Part shown: one piece after another, positions 9,210 to 18,305 of the stretch | How the letters are laid out: the number at the start of each line of letters is the position of its first letter | How positions within the stretch are numbered: position 1 is the first letter of the stretch | Source: Thermococcus piezophilus | GTDB taxonomy: Archaea; Methanobacteriota_B; Thermococci; Thermococcales; Thermococcaceae | Direction: 5' to 3' | Assembly: GCF_001647085.1 (NCBI RefSeq) | Contig: NZ_CP015520.1 | Location: 1,818,219-1,882,218 of the forward strand | Length of the DNA: 64,000 bases | Notes under the pieces: generated by a model | What the model saw: only the letters and a program-made list of their open reading frames with translations | The model's database searches: none | Told to the model about the DNA's origin: nothing | Program-made: the position numbers and the translations under genes

Positions 9210-10911
9210 TCTCGGTCACCTCCGCAGGGACGGCTCTCTCTTCACTCTCGCTCTGGGCGAACTTCATCTCGATGAACCCCAGGAAGTAGTTTTTAATCTC
9301 CTCCTCGGGCTCGCCCGTCAGAATGCTTAGTGCCCTCGCTATCTCAGGCACGTACTTCTCAAAGGTCTTCTTCCTCTTCACCTGGTAGAGCCTGCGGTGC
9401 TTTCCGCTGAGGTATGTCTGAAGCTTCCTCGCGGCGTCCATTATTGCCAGCCTGATCTCGTTGTAGATTTCCTCCACATTGGCTATGCTCTGCTTGCCCG
9501 TTCCAGTGTAGGGCACGTGGACGCTGATGACGTTTATCATGAGAACCACTGGCGCCCTCTCGAGGTCGTCTACTTTGTACCTCTTCCAGTCAATGGAGCG
9601 AGCCGCCAAGGTCGTCACACATGAGCCGGCATCAAAGAGGAGCGGAACGCGGTTGGCGTAGCGGAGAAGGTCGAAACCGTTGCTTATCTCTCCGCCGTAA
9701 GCCAGGCCTACCTCGACCTGGAAAGGAATACCTCCGCTGTAGACCTTCGGCGGCCTCGTAACGGCGGTGACGAACTCTGGCTTGAGGATTCCCATGAGGC
9801 CCTTCTCTATGTTCTCCTCACCTATAGGTCTTAAACCGTGCGTCGGCGGTGCTAGGAACTTCATAAACTTGAAGGCCTCAACGATTTCCTCAGCCTCATG
9901 CCAGGTGAGCTTCTCGGGCGGCTTCTCCATTATCTTCTCGACTTCCTTAACGACCTTGCGCCAATTCCTTCCGAAGGACTTGAGGACTTTCTCCACTTCC
10001 TCGTTCATGAGCCTCTCGTAGAACTGCTCCTGGACGTTCTTGTCTTCCTCAGTCTTGATGAGCCTGAGCGCCGCTATGTACATGACAAGCTCGTCGACCT
10101 TCTTGTCGCTTATCCTGGAGAACTCGCCGATGAGGAAGCGCCTTACTGTGTTCCTCCTAGTCCTCTTCGCCATCCTGTAAACGTCGTCCGTTAGAACACC
10201 CCTCGGGTGAGGCTTCATCTCAACCGGCGGCTTTGGAACCTCCTCGCTCGAGCGCGGGAAGACGATGAGCTTTCCATCGGGTTCAATCAGCTCGATGTGG
10301 GCGTGGGGGTTCGCTATAGCGGTGAGCTTGAGGTACCAGTAGACACCCTGCTTCGAGCGGACGTATTTAACGTTCTTGACCTCAAGCTCGATCCTCGTCC
10401 CGCGCCAGCCCTTAGGATTGGGGTGCTTCTCCTTCTTGACTATCTTGCCCTCGTTCTTGTCGACGTCAATCTTAACCCACGCCTCAACTATCTTGTCGTC
10501 TCCGGTGGAGGTGATAACGCGAGTTGCCTTTCCGCTCGTTATCTGGGCAAACATCACTGCACCGCTTATACCAATACCCTGCTGACCGCGGCTCTGTATG
10601 TTCCTGTGGGCCTTCGTACCGGCCAGCATCTTACCGAAGACGTGGGTTATGAACTTCTCGGGAATGCCTGGGCCGTTGTCCTCAACTGTGACCTTGTAGT
10701 GCTCCCTCCCAAGCTCCTCTATTTCAACACGGACGTAGGGGAGTATTCCAGCTTCCTCACATGCGTCGAGTGAGTTTGTAACGGCCTCGTGGACGACGGT
10801 GGTGAGGGAGCGTATCTTTCCGGTATAGCCCAGCATTGCCGCGTTTCGCCTGAAAAACTCGCTGACGCTCTGAATCTTAAACTCCTTGAACAGCTCCTTG
10901 GCTTCGGCCAT
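9202..10911 (-). CDS. top6B: DNA topoisomerase VI subunit B
   Basis: This is the ATPase subunit of topoisomerase VI. The GHKL fold is clear from the N-box NSLDACE (near 47-53), the G1 motif [12 protein letters not shown] and the G2 motif [16 protein letters not shown] helix-two-turn-helix domain and a transducer domain follow; the lysine-containing switch region [14 protein letters not shown] is near 470. The 569-residue length is typical. It starts two bases after the KH-protein gene and overlaps top6A, consistent with coupled translation of the two subunits. Confidence 0.95.
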   Translation of the reverse strand: MAEAKELFKEFKIQSVSEFFRRNAAMLGYTGKIRSLTTVVHEAVTNSLDACEEAGILPYVRVEIEELGREHYKVTVEDNGPGIPEKFITHVFGKMLAGTKAHRNIQSRGQQGIGISGAVMFAQITSGKATRVITSTGDDKIVEAWVKIDVDKNEGKIVKKEKHPNPKGWRGTRIELEVKNVKYVRSKQGVYWYLKLTAIANPHAHIELIEPDGKLIVFPRSSEEVPKPPVEMKPHPRGVLTDDVYRMAKRTRRNTVRRFLIGEFSRISDKKVDELVMYIAALRLIKTEEDKNVQEQFYERLMNEEVEKVLKSFGRNWRKVVKEVEKIMEKPPEKLTWHEAEEIVEAFKFMKFLAPPTHGLRPIGEENIEKGLMGILKPEFVTAVTRPPKVYSGGIPFQVEVGLAYGGEISNGFDLLRYANRVPLLFDAGSCVTTLAARSIDWKRYKVDDLERAPVVLMINVISVHVPYTGTGKQSIANVEEIYNEIRLAIMDAARKLQTYLSGKHRRLYQVKRKKTFEKYVPEIARALSILTGEPEEEIKNYFLGFIEMKFAQSESEERAVPAEVTENA

Positions 10912-10913
10912 CT

Positions 10914-11606
10914 TTACTCCTCCTCGAAGTTGTCAACGCCGCCAAGGGCCTCGTAGTAGGAGGAACTCTCCAGCTCGAGGTCTTTCTTCCTCCGCTCGAG
11001 GTACTTGTAAACGGTACCATGCGGTGAGCCCTTGGCAAGCTTCTCGATGGCGGTCTTAGCTATCTCAACCTGGAGGGGATTTCCGATTATGGCAACGGTC
11101 TTACCGTAGACGCTCACATCGGCACCGCTCATCTCCTCTATGATTTCCCTTGTCCTGCCCTTCCGACCGATTATCCTGCCCCTCACGCGGGGAAGGGCGT
11201 TCTTATCGTTTCCGATGATGATGTCGGTGAGGTTGATTACCTCCAGTATTTCACCCTCGTTGAAGAGCCTGAAGGCCCTCTCGGGCGAAAAGCCCCTGCC
11301 TATGGCCGTGACGACATCGCGCGCCTTCCACACGGCCAGGGGGTCGTCGGTCTCCTTCGTGGAGGTTATGAAGACCCCACCCGTCTCGCTGTCGATTTCT
11401 ATCTTTGTCTTCGTTCTCCTCTCTATCTCCCTCTTCGTTTGGCCCTTCTTCCCTATCAGAACGGCGACCCTGTCCTTGGGTATCTTGACGAACTCCTCCT
11501 GCTCCCCAAGGGCAGCGTAGGTTACCTCCTCTTCATCGTCCCTGATCGGGTTGCCCTCCTTATCAACGCGCTCGTACTTCTTAAGTAGTCTCTCAAACTC
11601 GTTCAT
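10914..11606 (-). CDS. KH-domain protein, archaeal Dim2/Pno1-like
   Basis: Two KH domains are visible: VLIGKKGQTKREIERRT near residues 47-63 and GRIIGRKGRTREIIEEM near 140-156, each with a GxxG loop. This matches the archaeal relative of Dim2/Pno1, which binds near the 3' end of 16S rRNA during small-subunit assembly. The start chosen is ATG 11606 (MNEFERLL) after GGTGA. It lies between the genes for RIO1 kinase and Top6B. In eukaryotes Dim2 and RIO kinases act in the same late 40S maturation step, so the neighbourhood supports the role. Confidence 0.9.
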   Translation of the reverse strand: MNEFERLLKKYERVDKEGNPIRDDEEEVTYAALGEQEEFVKIPKDRVAVLIGKKGQTKREIERRTKTKIEIDSETGGVFITSTKETDDPLAVWKARDVVTAIGRGFSPERAFRLFNEGEILEVINLTDIIIGNDKNALPRVRGRIIGRKGRTREIIEEMSGADVSVYGKTVAIIGNPLQVEIAKTAIEKLAKGSPHGTVYKYLERRKKDLELESSSYYEALGGVDNFEEE

Positions 11607-11611
11607 AACTC

Positions 11612-12391
11612 TCACCTGCTCTCAATGAGTTCCCTAAACTTCTCCTCGAAGTCGTCAACTGAGACACCTTTACGGGCGAAGTAGTTGATGACGTTCCTCA
11701 AATCTCTCCTGAGGAGCGAGACAGACATCTTGTTTCTCTTTACCGTTGCCTGGGACCAGTCTATTACGACGGGGGGTTCGTGAATTAAGATGTTGTACTC
11801 GCTCAAATCCCCATGAACCATGTCTCCGCGCTTCCAGAGACGCTCAATAACGCCCATCGTGAAGGCGTAGAGTTCCTCGAAGTCGACCTTAGTTAACTCC
11901 CTCTCGACGTCTTTGAGCCTCGGGGCCGGCAGTTCGTCGCCTATGAACTCCATTACCAAAACGTTGTTGCGGAAGATTATCGGCTCTGGGACCCTAACAG
12001 CATATTTAATAGCCCTCTTGAGGTTTTTATATTCCCTCCTCGTCCAGACGAAGACGAGCTTGCGCATGTCCTTTGGCAGATAGCCAACCCTCGGGTCGGC
12101 AGCTAAGTACTCCCATATCCTGCGGAACTCGGTAGTGTAGGTGCGGTAGATTTTGACTGCTATCCTGTTGCCCTCGCTGTCTATCCCAGCGAAGACGTTG
12201 GCCTCTTTGCCCGTGCTTATCACGCCGTAGAGGCTCTCTATCTTGCCCCTGCGGTGGAGATAGGCAAGGGTCTCCTTGGTCGTCCTGTCGAAGACCTCGT
12301 TAGCTATCTTGTAGAGCTCACTGTCCTTCTCGCGCCTCTCTGTTAAACCGAGCACCTCTTCGATTTCACGTTCGATGAACTCCTCGCGCAT
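11612..12391 (-). CDS. rio1: RIO1-family serine protein kinase
   Basis: RIO1 is an atypical kinase/ATPase needed for small ribosomal subunit maturation. Visible motifs are the nucleotide loop STGKEANVFAG, the invariant lysine in IAVKIYR, the catalytic loop HGDLSEYNIL (Asp and Asn) and the metal-binding VIDWSQA. The flexible hinge is VLVMEFIGD. The start is taken at ATG 12391 (MREEFIEREIEEVLG); GTG 12400 and ATG 12397 are alternatives. It sits between aIF1A and the Dim2-like gene, an archaeal translation and ribosome-assembly cluster. Confidence 0.92.
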   Translation of the reverse strand: MREEFIEREIEEVLGLTERREKDSELYKIANEVFDRTTKETLAYLHRRGKIESLYGVISTGKEANVFAGIDSEGNRIAVKIYRTYTTEFRRIWEYLAADPRVGYLPKDMRKLVFVWTRREYKNLKRAIKYAVRVPEPIIFRNNVLVMEFIGDELPAPRLKDVERELTKVDFEELYAFTMGVIERLWKRGDMVHGDLSEYNILIHEPPVVIDWSQATVKRNKMSVSLLRRDLRNVINYFARKGVSVDDFEEKFRELIESR

Positions 12392-12413
12392 CGTCATCAC
12401 TGGTTAAAGTTGC

Positions 12414-12770
12414 TCAAAAGAGCAGCTCGCTGCCAGTGAGGAACTCCTGGCTTATCTTGCCCTTCCTGAGGAGCCAGTCCACCTGGGTCCTGGTGTAGCG
12501 GTAGACAATGTCGCCTCTCTGGTCGCTCTGCACCGGCCACGGCTGGACTATGACGACGTCGCCGACACGCATCCACATCCTTCTCTTGAGCTTGCCTGGA
12601 ATCCTGCATCTTCTAACCTTTCCGTCAGAGCAGCGGACGTCCATCCATCCCGCTCCGAGGGCCTGCTCTATCACGCCGAAGAGCTGGCCCTCCTTTGGAA
12701 GGGGGACACGAATTACCTCGTCTCCCTCCACCTGCCTGTTGTTTTTCTTCTTACCCTTATGGTATACCAT
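12414..12770 (-). CDS. eif1A: translation initiation factor aIF-1A
   Basis: This OB-fold initiation factor binds the A site of the small subunit. The basic N-terminal tail ([11 protein letters not shown]), the segment [20 protein letters not shown] and the RNA-binding region [20 protein letters not shown] are all typical. The start is ATG 12770 after GGGGGTGAT, giving 118 residues. It is the first gene of the long minus-strand operon that continues to base 5632. A TATA-like element (minus strand GCTTATAAGGG, near 12803-12812) lies about 35 bases upstream. Confidence 0.93.
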   Translation of the reverse strand: MVYHKGKKKNNRQVEGDEVIRVPLPKEGQLFGVIEQALGAGWMDVRCSDGKVRRCRIPGKLKRRMWMRVGDVVIVQPWPVQSDQRGDIVYRYTRTQVDWLLRKGKISQEFLTGSELLF

Positions 12771-12818
12771 GAGCATCACCCCCCTCCCCTAGGATTGAGC
12801 CCTTATAAGCTTAAGCCT

Positions 12819-12869
12819 TGCAAAAATTTTCCAACGGAAGTACAGCACCCCACTTTTAAAATTTTTGCA
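12819..12869. promoter_or_regulatory. inverted repeat between divergent aIF1A and ABC transporter promoters
   Basis: TGCAAAAATTTT at 12819-12830 and its exact reverse complement AAAATTTTTGCA at 12858-12869 form two 12-base arms separated by 27 bases. The left arm sits just upstream of the aIF1A TATA-like element (12803-12812). The right arm is about 45 bases upstream of the likely TATA element of the ABC transporter (GTTTAAAAG near 12910). Perfect arms between divergent promoters suggest a regulator-binding pair. Spacing of roughly four helical turns would allow two dimers on one face. No regulator gene is adjacent. Confidence 0.45.
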
Positions 12870-12951
12870 CTGAGACTACCCAAGACTGCCCAGTGAGGGC
12901 ACATTAAAGTTTAAAAGCGCACCCTTCAAAGGCATCTTTTGGATGATGACT

Positions 12952-13740
12952 ATGAAGGTAGTAAAGGCCGAGAACCTCACGATACTCTACGATGGGCAGA
13001 GGGCTGTGGAAGACGTAACCTTCGAGCTGGATGACGGGGAGACACTGCTCCTCCTTGGCCCCAACGGGGCAGGAAAGACCACACTTCTGAGAACCATAGC
13101 GGCGTTCCACAGGGAGTATACCGGAAAGCTCGAAGTATTCGGCAGAAAACCGGAAGAAGCCAAGGAACTTATCTCCTACGTCCCCCAGAGCCACGTCCTC
13201 AACGAGCGCGTTCCATTGACCGCGTTAGAGGTAGTTGCCATGGGCGGCATCTACCGGAAAGGCTTCATCCATTTCAAAATCCCAAAGGAAATCCTCCAGA
13301 AAGCCGAGGAAGCTCTTGGCTTTGTTGGACTCGCCCACGTTAAGGACAAGCTCTTCAGAGAGCTGAGCGGCGGCCAGAAGCAGAGGGTTCTCCTCGCGAG
13401 GGCCTTGGTGTCCGACCCGAAGCTTCTCCTCCTTGATGAACCCCTCTCAGCCCTCGACCCGAGCGCAAGGGTGGAGGTGGCAAATGTCCTCGGAAAGATA
13501 AAGCGCGAGAGCGGAATAACCATGATAATCACCACCCACGACGTCAATCCGCTCATAGACCTTGGGGACAAAGTCATGCTACTTAACAGACGCCTCATAG
13601 CCTTTGGAACGCCGGATGAGGTCCTTCAGGACACCATTATAAAGTCCGTTTACGGCCCACTGGCAAAGGCGGTAAAGATCGAGGACAGGCTATACTGCAT
13701 CATCGGCGACACCCACATCCACGGAGGTGGCGGGCGTTGA
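12952..13740 (+). CDS. ABC transporter ATP-binding protein, metal-ion type
   Basis: All ABC ATPase motifs are present: Walker A GPNGAGKTT, Q-loop SYVPQS, signature LSGGQKQR, Walker B LLLLDEP and the switch histidine in ITTHDVN. The family position is that of zinc/manganese uptake ATPases (ZnuC/MntB-like). The C-terminus ends in a short His/Gly tail (GDTHIHGGGGR) that could bind metal. The start is taken at ATG 12952; ATG 12943 is possible. Its last codons overlap the TTG start of the permease. No substrate-binding protein gene is nearby, so uptake specificity is inferred from family only. Confidence 0.85.
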   Translation: MKVVKAENLTILYDGQRAVEDVTFELDDGETLLLLGPNGAGKTTLLRTIAAFHREYTGKLEVFGRKPEEAKELISYVPQSHVLNERVPLTALEVVAMGGIYRKGFIHFKIPKEILQKAEEALGFVGLAHVKDKLFRELSGGQKQRVLLARALVSDPKLLLLDEPLSALDPSARVEVANVLGKIKRESGITMIITTHDVNPLIDLGDKVMLLNRRLIAFGTPDEVLQDTIIKSVYGPLAKAVKIEDRLYCIIGDTHIHGGGGR

Positions 13741-14558
13741 TTCCGGAGTACCTTATCAGGGCAATCCTTGCGAGCGTTATGGTTAGCGTCCTCCTCGGGA
13801 TGCTCAGCCCACTGATAAACACCAAGGGGCTGGCCTTTCTCACCCACGCGATATTCCACGCCCTCCTATTTGGCGCGGTTCTGGGAATGATACTCGGACT
13901 GATCTTCGGAAATATGAGTCTGGTCATGCTTGTTGCGCTGATTGTAACCGTTGCAATAGTCCTCCTCATCGCCCAGCTTGAAAAGATTGGTTTTTCACCT
14001 GATTCTGCCGTCGGAATAGTGGCGAGCTTCGTGGCCGGCCTAACCGTCCTCGGCTTTGGAGTACTTTACAAGGTGATGGCCAGCAGACCCTACTTCCCCC
14101 TCAGCGAGAACATAGTTTCCTACTTGACGGGCGAGATTTTTCTCATAACGCTCAACGACTTGACGGTTCTCGTCCTCGGCGGCGCGGTTATGTTCTTCGT
14201 CATGCTGCTCCTTTATAGGGACTTCCTCTACCTAAGCTTCGACGCTGAAGGCCTGGAGAGCTACGGCGGCAAAGCTAGGGCTTACCTAATGATTCTCTAC
14301 GTCCTGGTCGGGGCAATAGGCGCTCTCATAGTCCAGACGGTTGGACTTATAACGCTCCAGGTGGTGGCGGTTCTGCCAGGCGCAATAGCGCTCATGGTGA
14401 GCGACAACATCAGGAAGATACTTGCCGTGAGCCTTTTCCTAACCCTTGGGATAGAGCTGTCCTCTGTTGTTTTAGCGTACTTCACGGACATCCCGCCGAG
14501 CGGCATAGCGACGATAATGCTCGGCGTCATTTACGGTGCGCTGCTCTTCAGGGGGTGA
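13737..14558 (+). CDS. ABC transporter permease, metal-ion (ABC-3) type
   Basis: This is a 273-residue membrane protein with eight or so hydrophobic segments, of the ZnuB/MntC ABC-3 family. Typical features are the HAIFHALLFGAVLG segment near the N-terminus and the conserved QTVGLITLQVVAVLPGAIA stretch near residue 200-220. The start is TTG at 13737, overlapping the ATPase stop, and GGAGGTGG is placed seven bases before it, which decides the unusual start. The gene ends just before the rnhB ribosome binding site, so all three genes may be one transcript. Confidence 0.85.
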   Translation: MIPEYLIRAILASVMVSVLLGMLSPLINTKGLAFLTHAIFHALLFGAVLGMILGLIFGNMSLVMLVALIVTVAIVLLIAQLEKIGFSPDSAVGIVASFVAGLTVLGFGVLYKVMASRPYFPLSENIVSYLTGEIFLITLNDLTVLVLGGAVMFFVMLLLYRDFLYLSFDAEGLESYGGKARAYLMILYVLVGAIGALIVQTVGLITLQVVAVLPGAIALMVSDNIRKILAVSLFLTLGIELSSVVLAYFTDIPPSGIATIMLGVIYGALLFRG

Positions 14559-14562
14559 AATC

Positions 14563-15246
14563 TTGAAGCTCGCTGGAATAGACGAAGCCGGCAGGGGTCC
14601 AGTCCTCGGCCCAATGGTCATAGCGGCTGTGGTCGTTGATGAAAAGAACATTCCAAAGCTGGAGGAGCTCGGCGTGAGGGACTCAAAGAAGCTCACTCCA
14701 AAAAGGCGCGAGAGGCTGTTCGACGAGATAATCAGGCTTCTCGACGACTACGTCATCATCGAACTGTGGCCCGAGCAGATAGACTCCCGCGAGGGAACGC
14801 TCAACGAGTTCGAAGTGGATAACTTCGTGAAAGCCCTGAGTTCCCTTAAACTGAAGCCCGACGTGGTATACATAGACGCGGCTGACGTGAAGGAGGTCCG
14901 CTTTGGCGAGGAGATAAAGGCAAAGCTGAACTTCGAGGCAGAGATAATAGCCGAGCACAAGGCCGACGACAAGTTCGTTCCCGTCTCCGCCGCCTCAATA
15001 CTCGCTAAGGTAACACGCGACAGGGAAATTGATAGGCTTAAAGAGGAGTACGGCGAGATAGGCTCTGGATATCCAAGCGATCCGAGAACGAGGAAGTTCC
15101 TTGAGGACTACTACAAGCGGCACGGCGACTTTCCACCGATAGTCAGAAGGAGCTGGAAAACCCTTAGGAAGATCGAGGAGAAGCTCTCGGCAGAGAAAAA
15201 GAAGAGAGGACAGCTCACCCTCGGGGAGTTCCTCGGGAAGGGATAA
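14563..15246 (+). CDS. rnhB: ribonuclease HII
   Basis: RNase HII removes RNA from RNA-DNA hybrids and single ribonucleotides from DNA. The active-site residues are in GIDEAGRGPV (Asp, Glu near the N-terminus), YIDAADV (Asp) and the later SAASILAKVTRDREI segment (Asp). The conserved GSGYPSDPRT motif follows. The start is TTG 14563 (reading MKLAGIDEAG), five bases after GGGGGTGAA; this gives 227 residues, the usual length for Thermococcus. A C-terminal KKRGQLTLGEFL segment resembles a PCNA-interacting peptide, which is common in archaeal RNase HII. Confidence 0.93.
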   Translation: MKLAGIDEAGRGPVLGPMVIAAVVVDEKNIPKLEELGVRDSKKLTPKRRERLFDEIIRLLDDYVIIELWPEQIDSREGTLNEFEVDNFVKALSSLKLKPDVVYIDAADVKEVRFGEEIKAKLNFEAEIIAEHKADDKFVPVSAASILAKVTRDREIDRLKEEYGEIGSGYPSDPRTRKFLEDYYKRHGDFPPIVRRSWKTLRKIEEKLSAEKKKRGQLTLGEFLGKG

Positions 15247-15264
15247 ACCTTAAGTCGCGATTAT

Positions 15265-16737
15265 TCATTTTCTTGAAGTTTCCAGTCCCGGGATCGGCTT
15301 CTCCTCAATGTTCCCCGAGGTGCCCGGGTCATCTCTACCGGTTGGCCTTTCGCCCCTTTTGAGGCGCCCTATAATTCTATTCTTTACCTTAAGGCCCCAC
15401 TTGATGTAGAATTCTCTCGACTCCCTGAAGGCATCCCAGTTGATGAGCTCGTTGAGGGCGACGCCCATGGTTACCGCCGCCGGGGGAACGAGCACCGTTG
15501 CGTAAAAGCTGAACTGAGTGGTTCCGCCGAGGAGATACTGGAGGGCAAAGAAGCCTACCGTGCTCCAGAAGATGCAGAAGGGAACCAGGATTTTCGGCTT
15601 CCTCCAGTAAAGCCAGGGCATGGCGAAGATAAAGACCACCATGGCCAGGAGCAATAAGGGGTCTGTCCGAACGAAGATGTTGGGGTCGTAGTGGAGCGCG
15701 AAGGCCTTCTTGTTTATGAACCACTGCCAAAGCGGAGAAGCCGCTGGGTGGCCACCCTTGGAGCTGAGGTGCCAGCGGAAGCTGCCGAGAAACTCCCTGA
15801 ACCACTTCTCGACCCCGATGGCTATTATCGCGGGGACGTTGGGCAGGATGAAGCCGATGGCAGGAAATATCGCTATGGTGAGGAGGAAGCTCGGGAGATT
15901 GTTCTCCCGTTTGAATGCCCTGACCAAAAGCACCGGCCAGCCGAAGGCACCGCTGAGCTTTGCCGCTGCGGCTAAGCCGACGGCAAAACCCGAGGCACCT
16001 CTCTTCTCAAAGACGAGCAGGGCCATGAAGAGCGCAACAAAGAACGCCACGTGAATGTCGAGCATGGCAGCTACGGCAGTCGCCTGAAGTGTCGGGTCTG
16101 CGGCGGAAAAGAGAAGTGCTATGAGAGCCGCGAGGTAGCTCCTGCTTATTTTATACGCGGTTAGGAGGACGAGGATGTTGAGGATGAAAAATGTTATCAG
16201 CCCGGGAAGGCGCCAGTTGATTGGTTTATCCTCGATGAGCATGCCGAGCATTATGAGGTCCTTTCCGAGGAAGGGATGCTCTGTGTTCAGGTAGTTCTGG
16301 ATGTTCTCCTTGTCAGGATACCAGTAGCTCGTAACAACGTAATAGGCATCGGAAGGAATCTCCCGCTCAAGCTCGTCCAGAAAAGCCCCAAGGTTCTCAA
16401 CGGGAATCTCAAAGTAAACGCCCGGGAACTTGAGGTACTTCTTCTCATAGGTGGCGTTGTATCGGAGGGCTATCTTCTCGACGGAGTACTGGTACTTTAT
16501 CCTCATGCTCGTGTTGGAGAATATTACATTGACCCCTTCGGCGTTCGTGGTTTCGTTGACGTAGTGCAGCTCGACGCCGAGCCTGTGGAGGATGTTCCTT
16601 GAGGCGGGGACGTACCATACTTCATCCCCCACGTAGTCCCTAAGCTTTGGCTGGGAAGCTATACCGTAGAGATACCCAAAAGAACCTATTATTATGAGCC
16701 CAGAGATGATAATGAACGCAACCCTTTTCCAGTTCAT
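15265..16737 (-). CDS. membrane glycosyltransferase, PMT/ArnT-like (GT-C fold)
   Basis: The protein has about 490 residues and ten or more hydrophobic segments. A first extracytoplasmic loop carries acidic residues (YVGDEVWYVPASRNIL), the layout of GT-C enzymes that use lipid-linked sugars. A charged C-terminal tail of about 60 residues is cytoplasmic. The start is ATG 16737 (MNWKRVAF) after GGTGG. It likely transfers a sugar from dolichol phosphate to protein or lipid on the outside of the membrane. AglB and GlmS are encoded a few kilobases downstream. Donor and acceptor cannot be told from sequence. Confidence 0.75.
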   Translation of the reverse strand: MNWKRVAFIIISGLIIIGSFGYLYGIASQPKLRDYVGDEVWYVPASRNILHRLGVELHYVNETTNAEGVNVIFSNTSMRIKYQYSVEKIALRYNATYEKKYLKFPGVYFEIPVENLGAFLDELEREIPSDAYYVVTSYWYPDKENIQNYLNTEHPFLGKDLIMLGMLIEDKPINWRLPGLITFFILNILVLLTAYKISRSYLAALIALLFSAADPTLQATAVAAMLDIHVAFFVALFMALLVFEKRGASGFAVGLAAAAKLSGAFGWPVLLVRAFKRENNLPSFLLTIAIFPAIGFILPNVPAIIAIGVEKWFREFLGSFRWHLSSKGGHPAASPLWQWFINKKAFALHYDPNIFVRTDPLLLLAMVVFIFAMPWLYWRKPKILVPFCIFWSTVGFFALQYLLGGTTQFSFYATVLVPPAAVTMGVALNELINWDAFRESREFYIKWGLKVKNRIIGRLKRGERPTGRDDPGTSGNIEEKPIPGLETSRK

Positions 16738-16797
16738 TATTGCCACCACTCAAAGTAGTTCGGCAACGTTTTTAAGCTTCCCTCCGAGCTTGGGAAC

Positions 16798-17946
16798 ATG
16801 AGCGAGATAAAGGAAGAGCAAATCAACCTCGCCGTTGAGATGCTCAGAAAGGGCCTCGACGAGAAGAAGCTCCGCGCGAAGCTTGGTGAGAACTGGGAGG
16901 AGATAGCAGAAATAGCTCGGGCGAGAATCAGGGCCAGGGACAAGTTCTCCCGCGATGACCTATGGATGGACTTGGAAGGGTTGCGCTACGCCACCCACGA
17001 GGTCGTCGCGAGATATAGGGCCGAGAGGCTGGCAGAGTTTGGAGTTAAGAGCATAGCCGACGTTTCGTGCGGAATAGGCATACAGCTTATCTTCTACGCG
17101 ATGAAGGTAGAGAAGGCCTACGGAGTTGATATAGACCCCAAGAAGATAGAGTTCGCGAGGAAAAACGCCGAGAAGTACGGCGTTAGAAACATCGAGTTCA
17201 TAAACGCCGATTCCCTCGCACCCGAAACGATAGAACACATCGATGCCGACGTAATCTTTTCGGATCCAGCGAGACCCCCCGAGATGCCCGAGAGAAGGCT
17301 TGAAGACTTGCTGCCGAGCCCACTAGAGGTCTACGAAGCCTACAAAGCAAAAACCGATGCGTTCATCTTTGACCTTCCCCCGCAGATAAGGCGCGAGAGG
17401 GTTCCATGGAAAGGAGAGTTCGAGTACATAGACCTTTTCGGCCACCTCAACAGACTGACCTTCTACTTTGAGACGCTGGCAAAGGCAGATAGGAGCGCGG
17501 TAATGCTCCCTAAGGGCGTCCGGCTGGAGAGCGACCCGAACCTCGAAAATATTGTAACATGGACGGAAGAACCAAAGGCCTATCTCCACGAGATTCCGCA
17601 GGCGGTAGACTATGCAGACCTGATAAACGAGCTCTTCCACGCAGTCCATGGAAATCTCAAAATGCTGCTCCGCGAGAAGAGGCGCGTTCTGGCGACGAGC
17701 GATGAGAAAATACAGAGCGACTACTTTAAGCGTTCCTATGTTATCGTTGGGGTCACCAAGTTCCACCCGCTGAGGATAAACGACTTTCTCAGGAAGGAGG
17801 GCTTCGGCAGGGCGACGCTCAGGATAAGCATCCCCGAGAATGAGTACTGGCGCTTCAGGAAGCGCATAGAGGCGAACCTGACGGGAGAAAGAAGGGCCTT
17901 TGTTTTCCAGTTCAAGGACAAGGCGATAATAGCGGAGACGCTATAG
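16798..17946 (+). CDS. class I SAM-dependent methyltransferase with THUMP-like C-terminal domain
   Basis: The 382-residue protein has a helical N-terminus and then a Rossmann methyltransferase core: motif [11 protein letters not shown], acidic loop GVDIDPKK, a NADSL segment and the catalytic region [14 protein letters not shown]. The C-terminal third (about 290-382) fits the small THUMP-like domain seen in a family of predicted RNA methyltransferases. DPAR-type motifs usually act on nucleic-acid bases. Start ATG 16798. Its stop codon overlaps the stop of the convergent small gene within the palindrome CTATAG. The target is unknown. Confidence 0.75.
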   Translation: MSEIKEEQINLAVEMLRKGLDEKKLRAKLGENWEEIAEIARARIRARDKFSRDDLWMDLEGLRYATHEVVARYRAERLAEFGVKSIADVSCGIGIQLIFYAMKVEKAYGVDIDPKKIEFARKNAEKYGVRNIEFINADSLAPETIEHIDADVIFSDPARPPEMPERRLEDLLPSPLEVYEAYKAKTDAFIFDLPPQIRRERVPWKGEFEYIDLFGHLNRLTFYFETLAKADRSAVMLPKGVRLESDPNLENIVTWTEEPKAYLHEIPQAVDYADLINELFHAVHGNLKMLLREKRRVLATSDEKIQSDYFKRSYVIVGVTKFHPLRINDFLRKEGFGRATLRISIPENEYWRFRKRIEANLTGERRAFVFQFKDKAIIAETL

Positions 17947-18135
17947 CTCTTCTATTTTGGCGTTCCTTATCTTCTTCGAGCCTATGCGAAGCTTTCTGAA
18001 GTAAGCCACATGTTCCTCAGGCAGAAAAGATTCCAGGCTCGTGGATTTGAGGCGTTTCTTCTTTTTGCGGGGCGCATCGTCCTGAGAGACCTTTGGACTT
18101 GTGTTGCCTATGAACTCGTCGAGCTTCCTGTCCAT
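17941..18135 (-). CDS. small basic protein of unknown function
   Basis: The 64-residue protein starts at ATG 18135 ([11 protein letters not shown]) after GGGTGGGTCA. It is very basic in the middle ([10 protein letters not shown]) and at the end ([19 protein letters not shown]), suggesting a nucleic-acid or ribosome partner. There are no Cys residues and no membrane segment. It converges on the methyltransferase gene, and the two stop codons overlap. The family is not recognised. Confidence 0.6.
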   Translation of the reverse strand: MDRKLDEFIGNTSPKVSQDDAPRKKKKRLKSTSLESFLPEEHVAYFRKLRIGSKKIRNAKIEEL

Positions 18136-18305
18136 TGACCCACCCAGATGAAATGGATAAGGGGGTATAAAGGCTTTTCTTCCATCGAGGGTTGCACCAA
18201 AGAGCATATTAATGGTCAACACAGGGTGGAAGGTAGTCAGTTGAGAAACGCTTTTAACTTTGGGAATTTATTTGGGAAAAGAGTAACAGAACACGGTGAA
18301 GCAAA

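Noticed and set aside
18206-18305. glmS ribozyme upstream of glmS
   Set aside because: Only about 100 bases are available, with a normal promoter and GGTGAAG site; no ribozyme core is seen, and it is a bacterial element.
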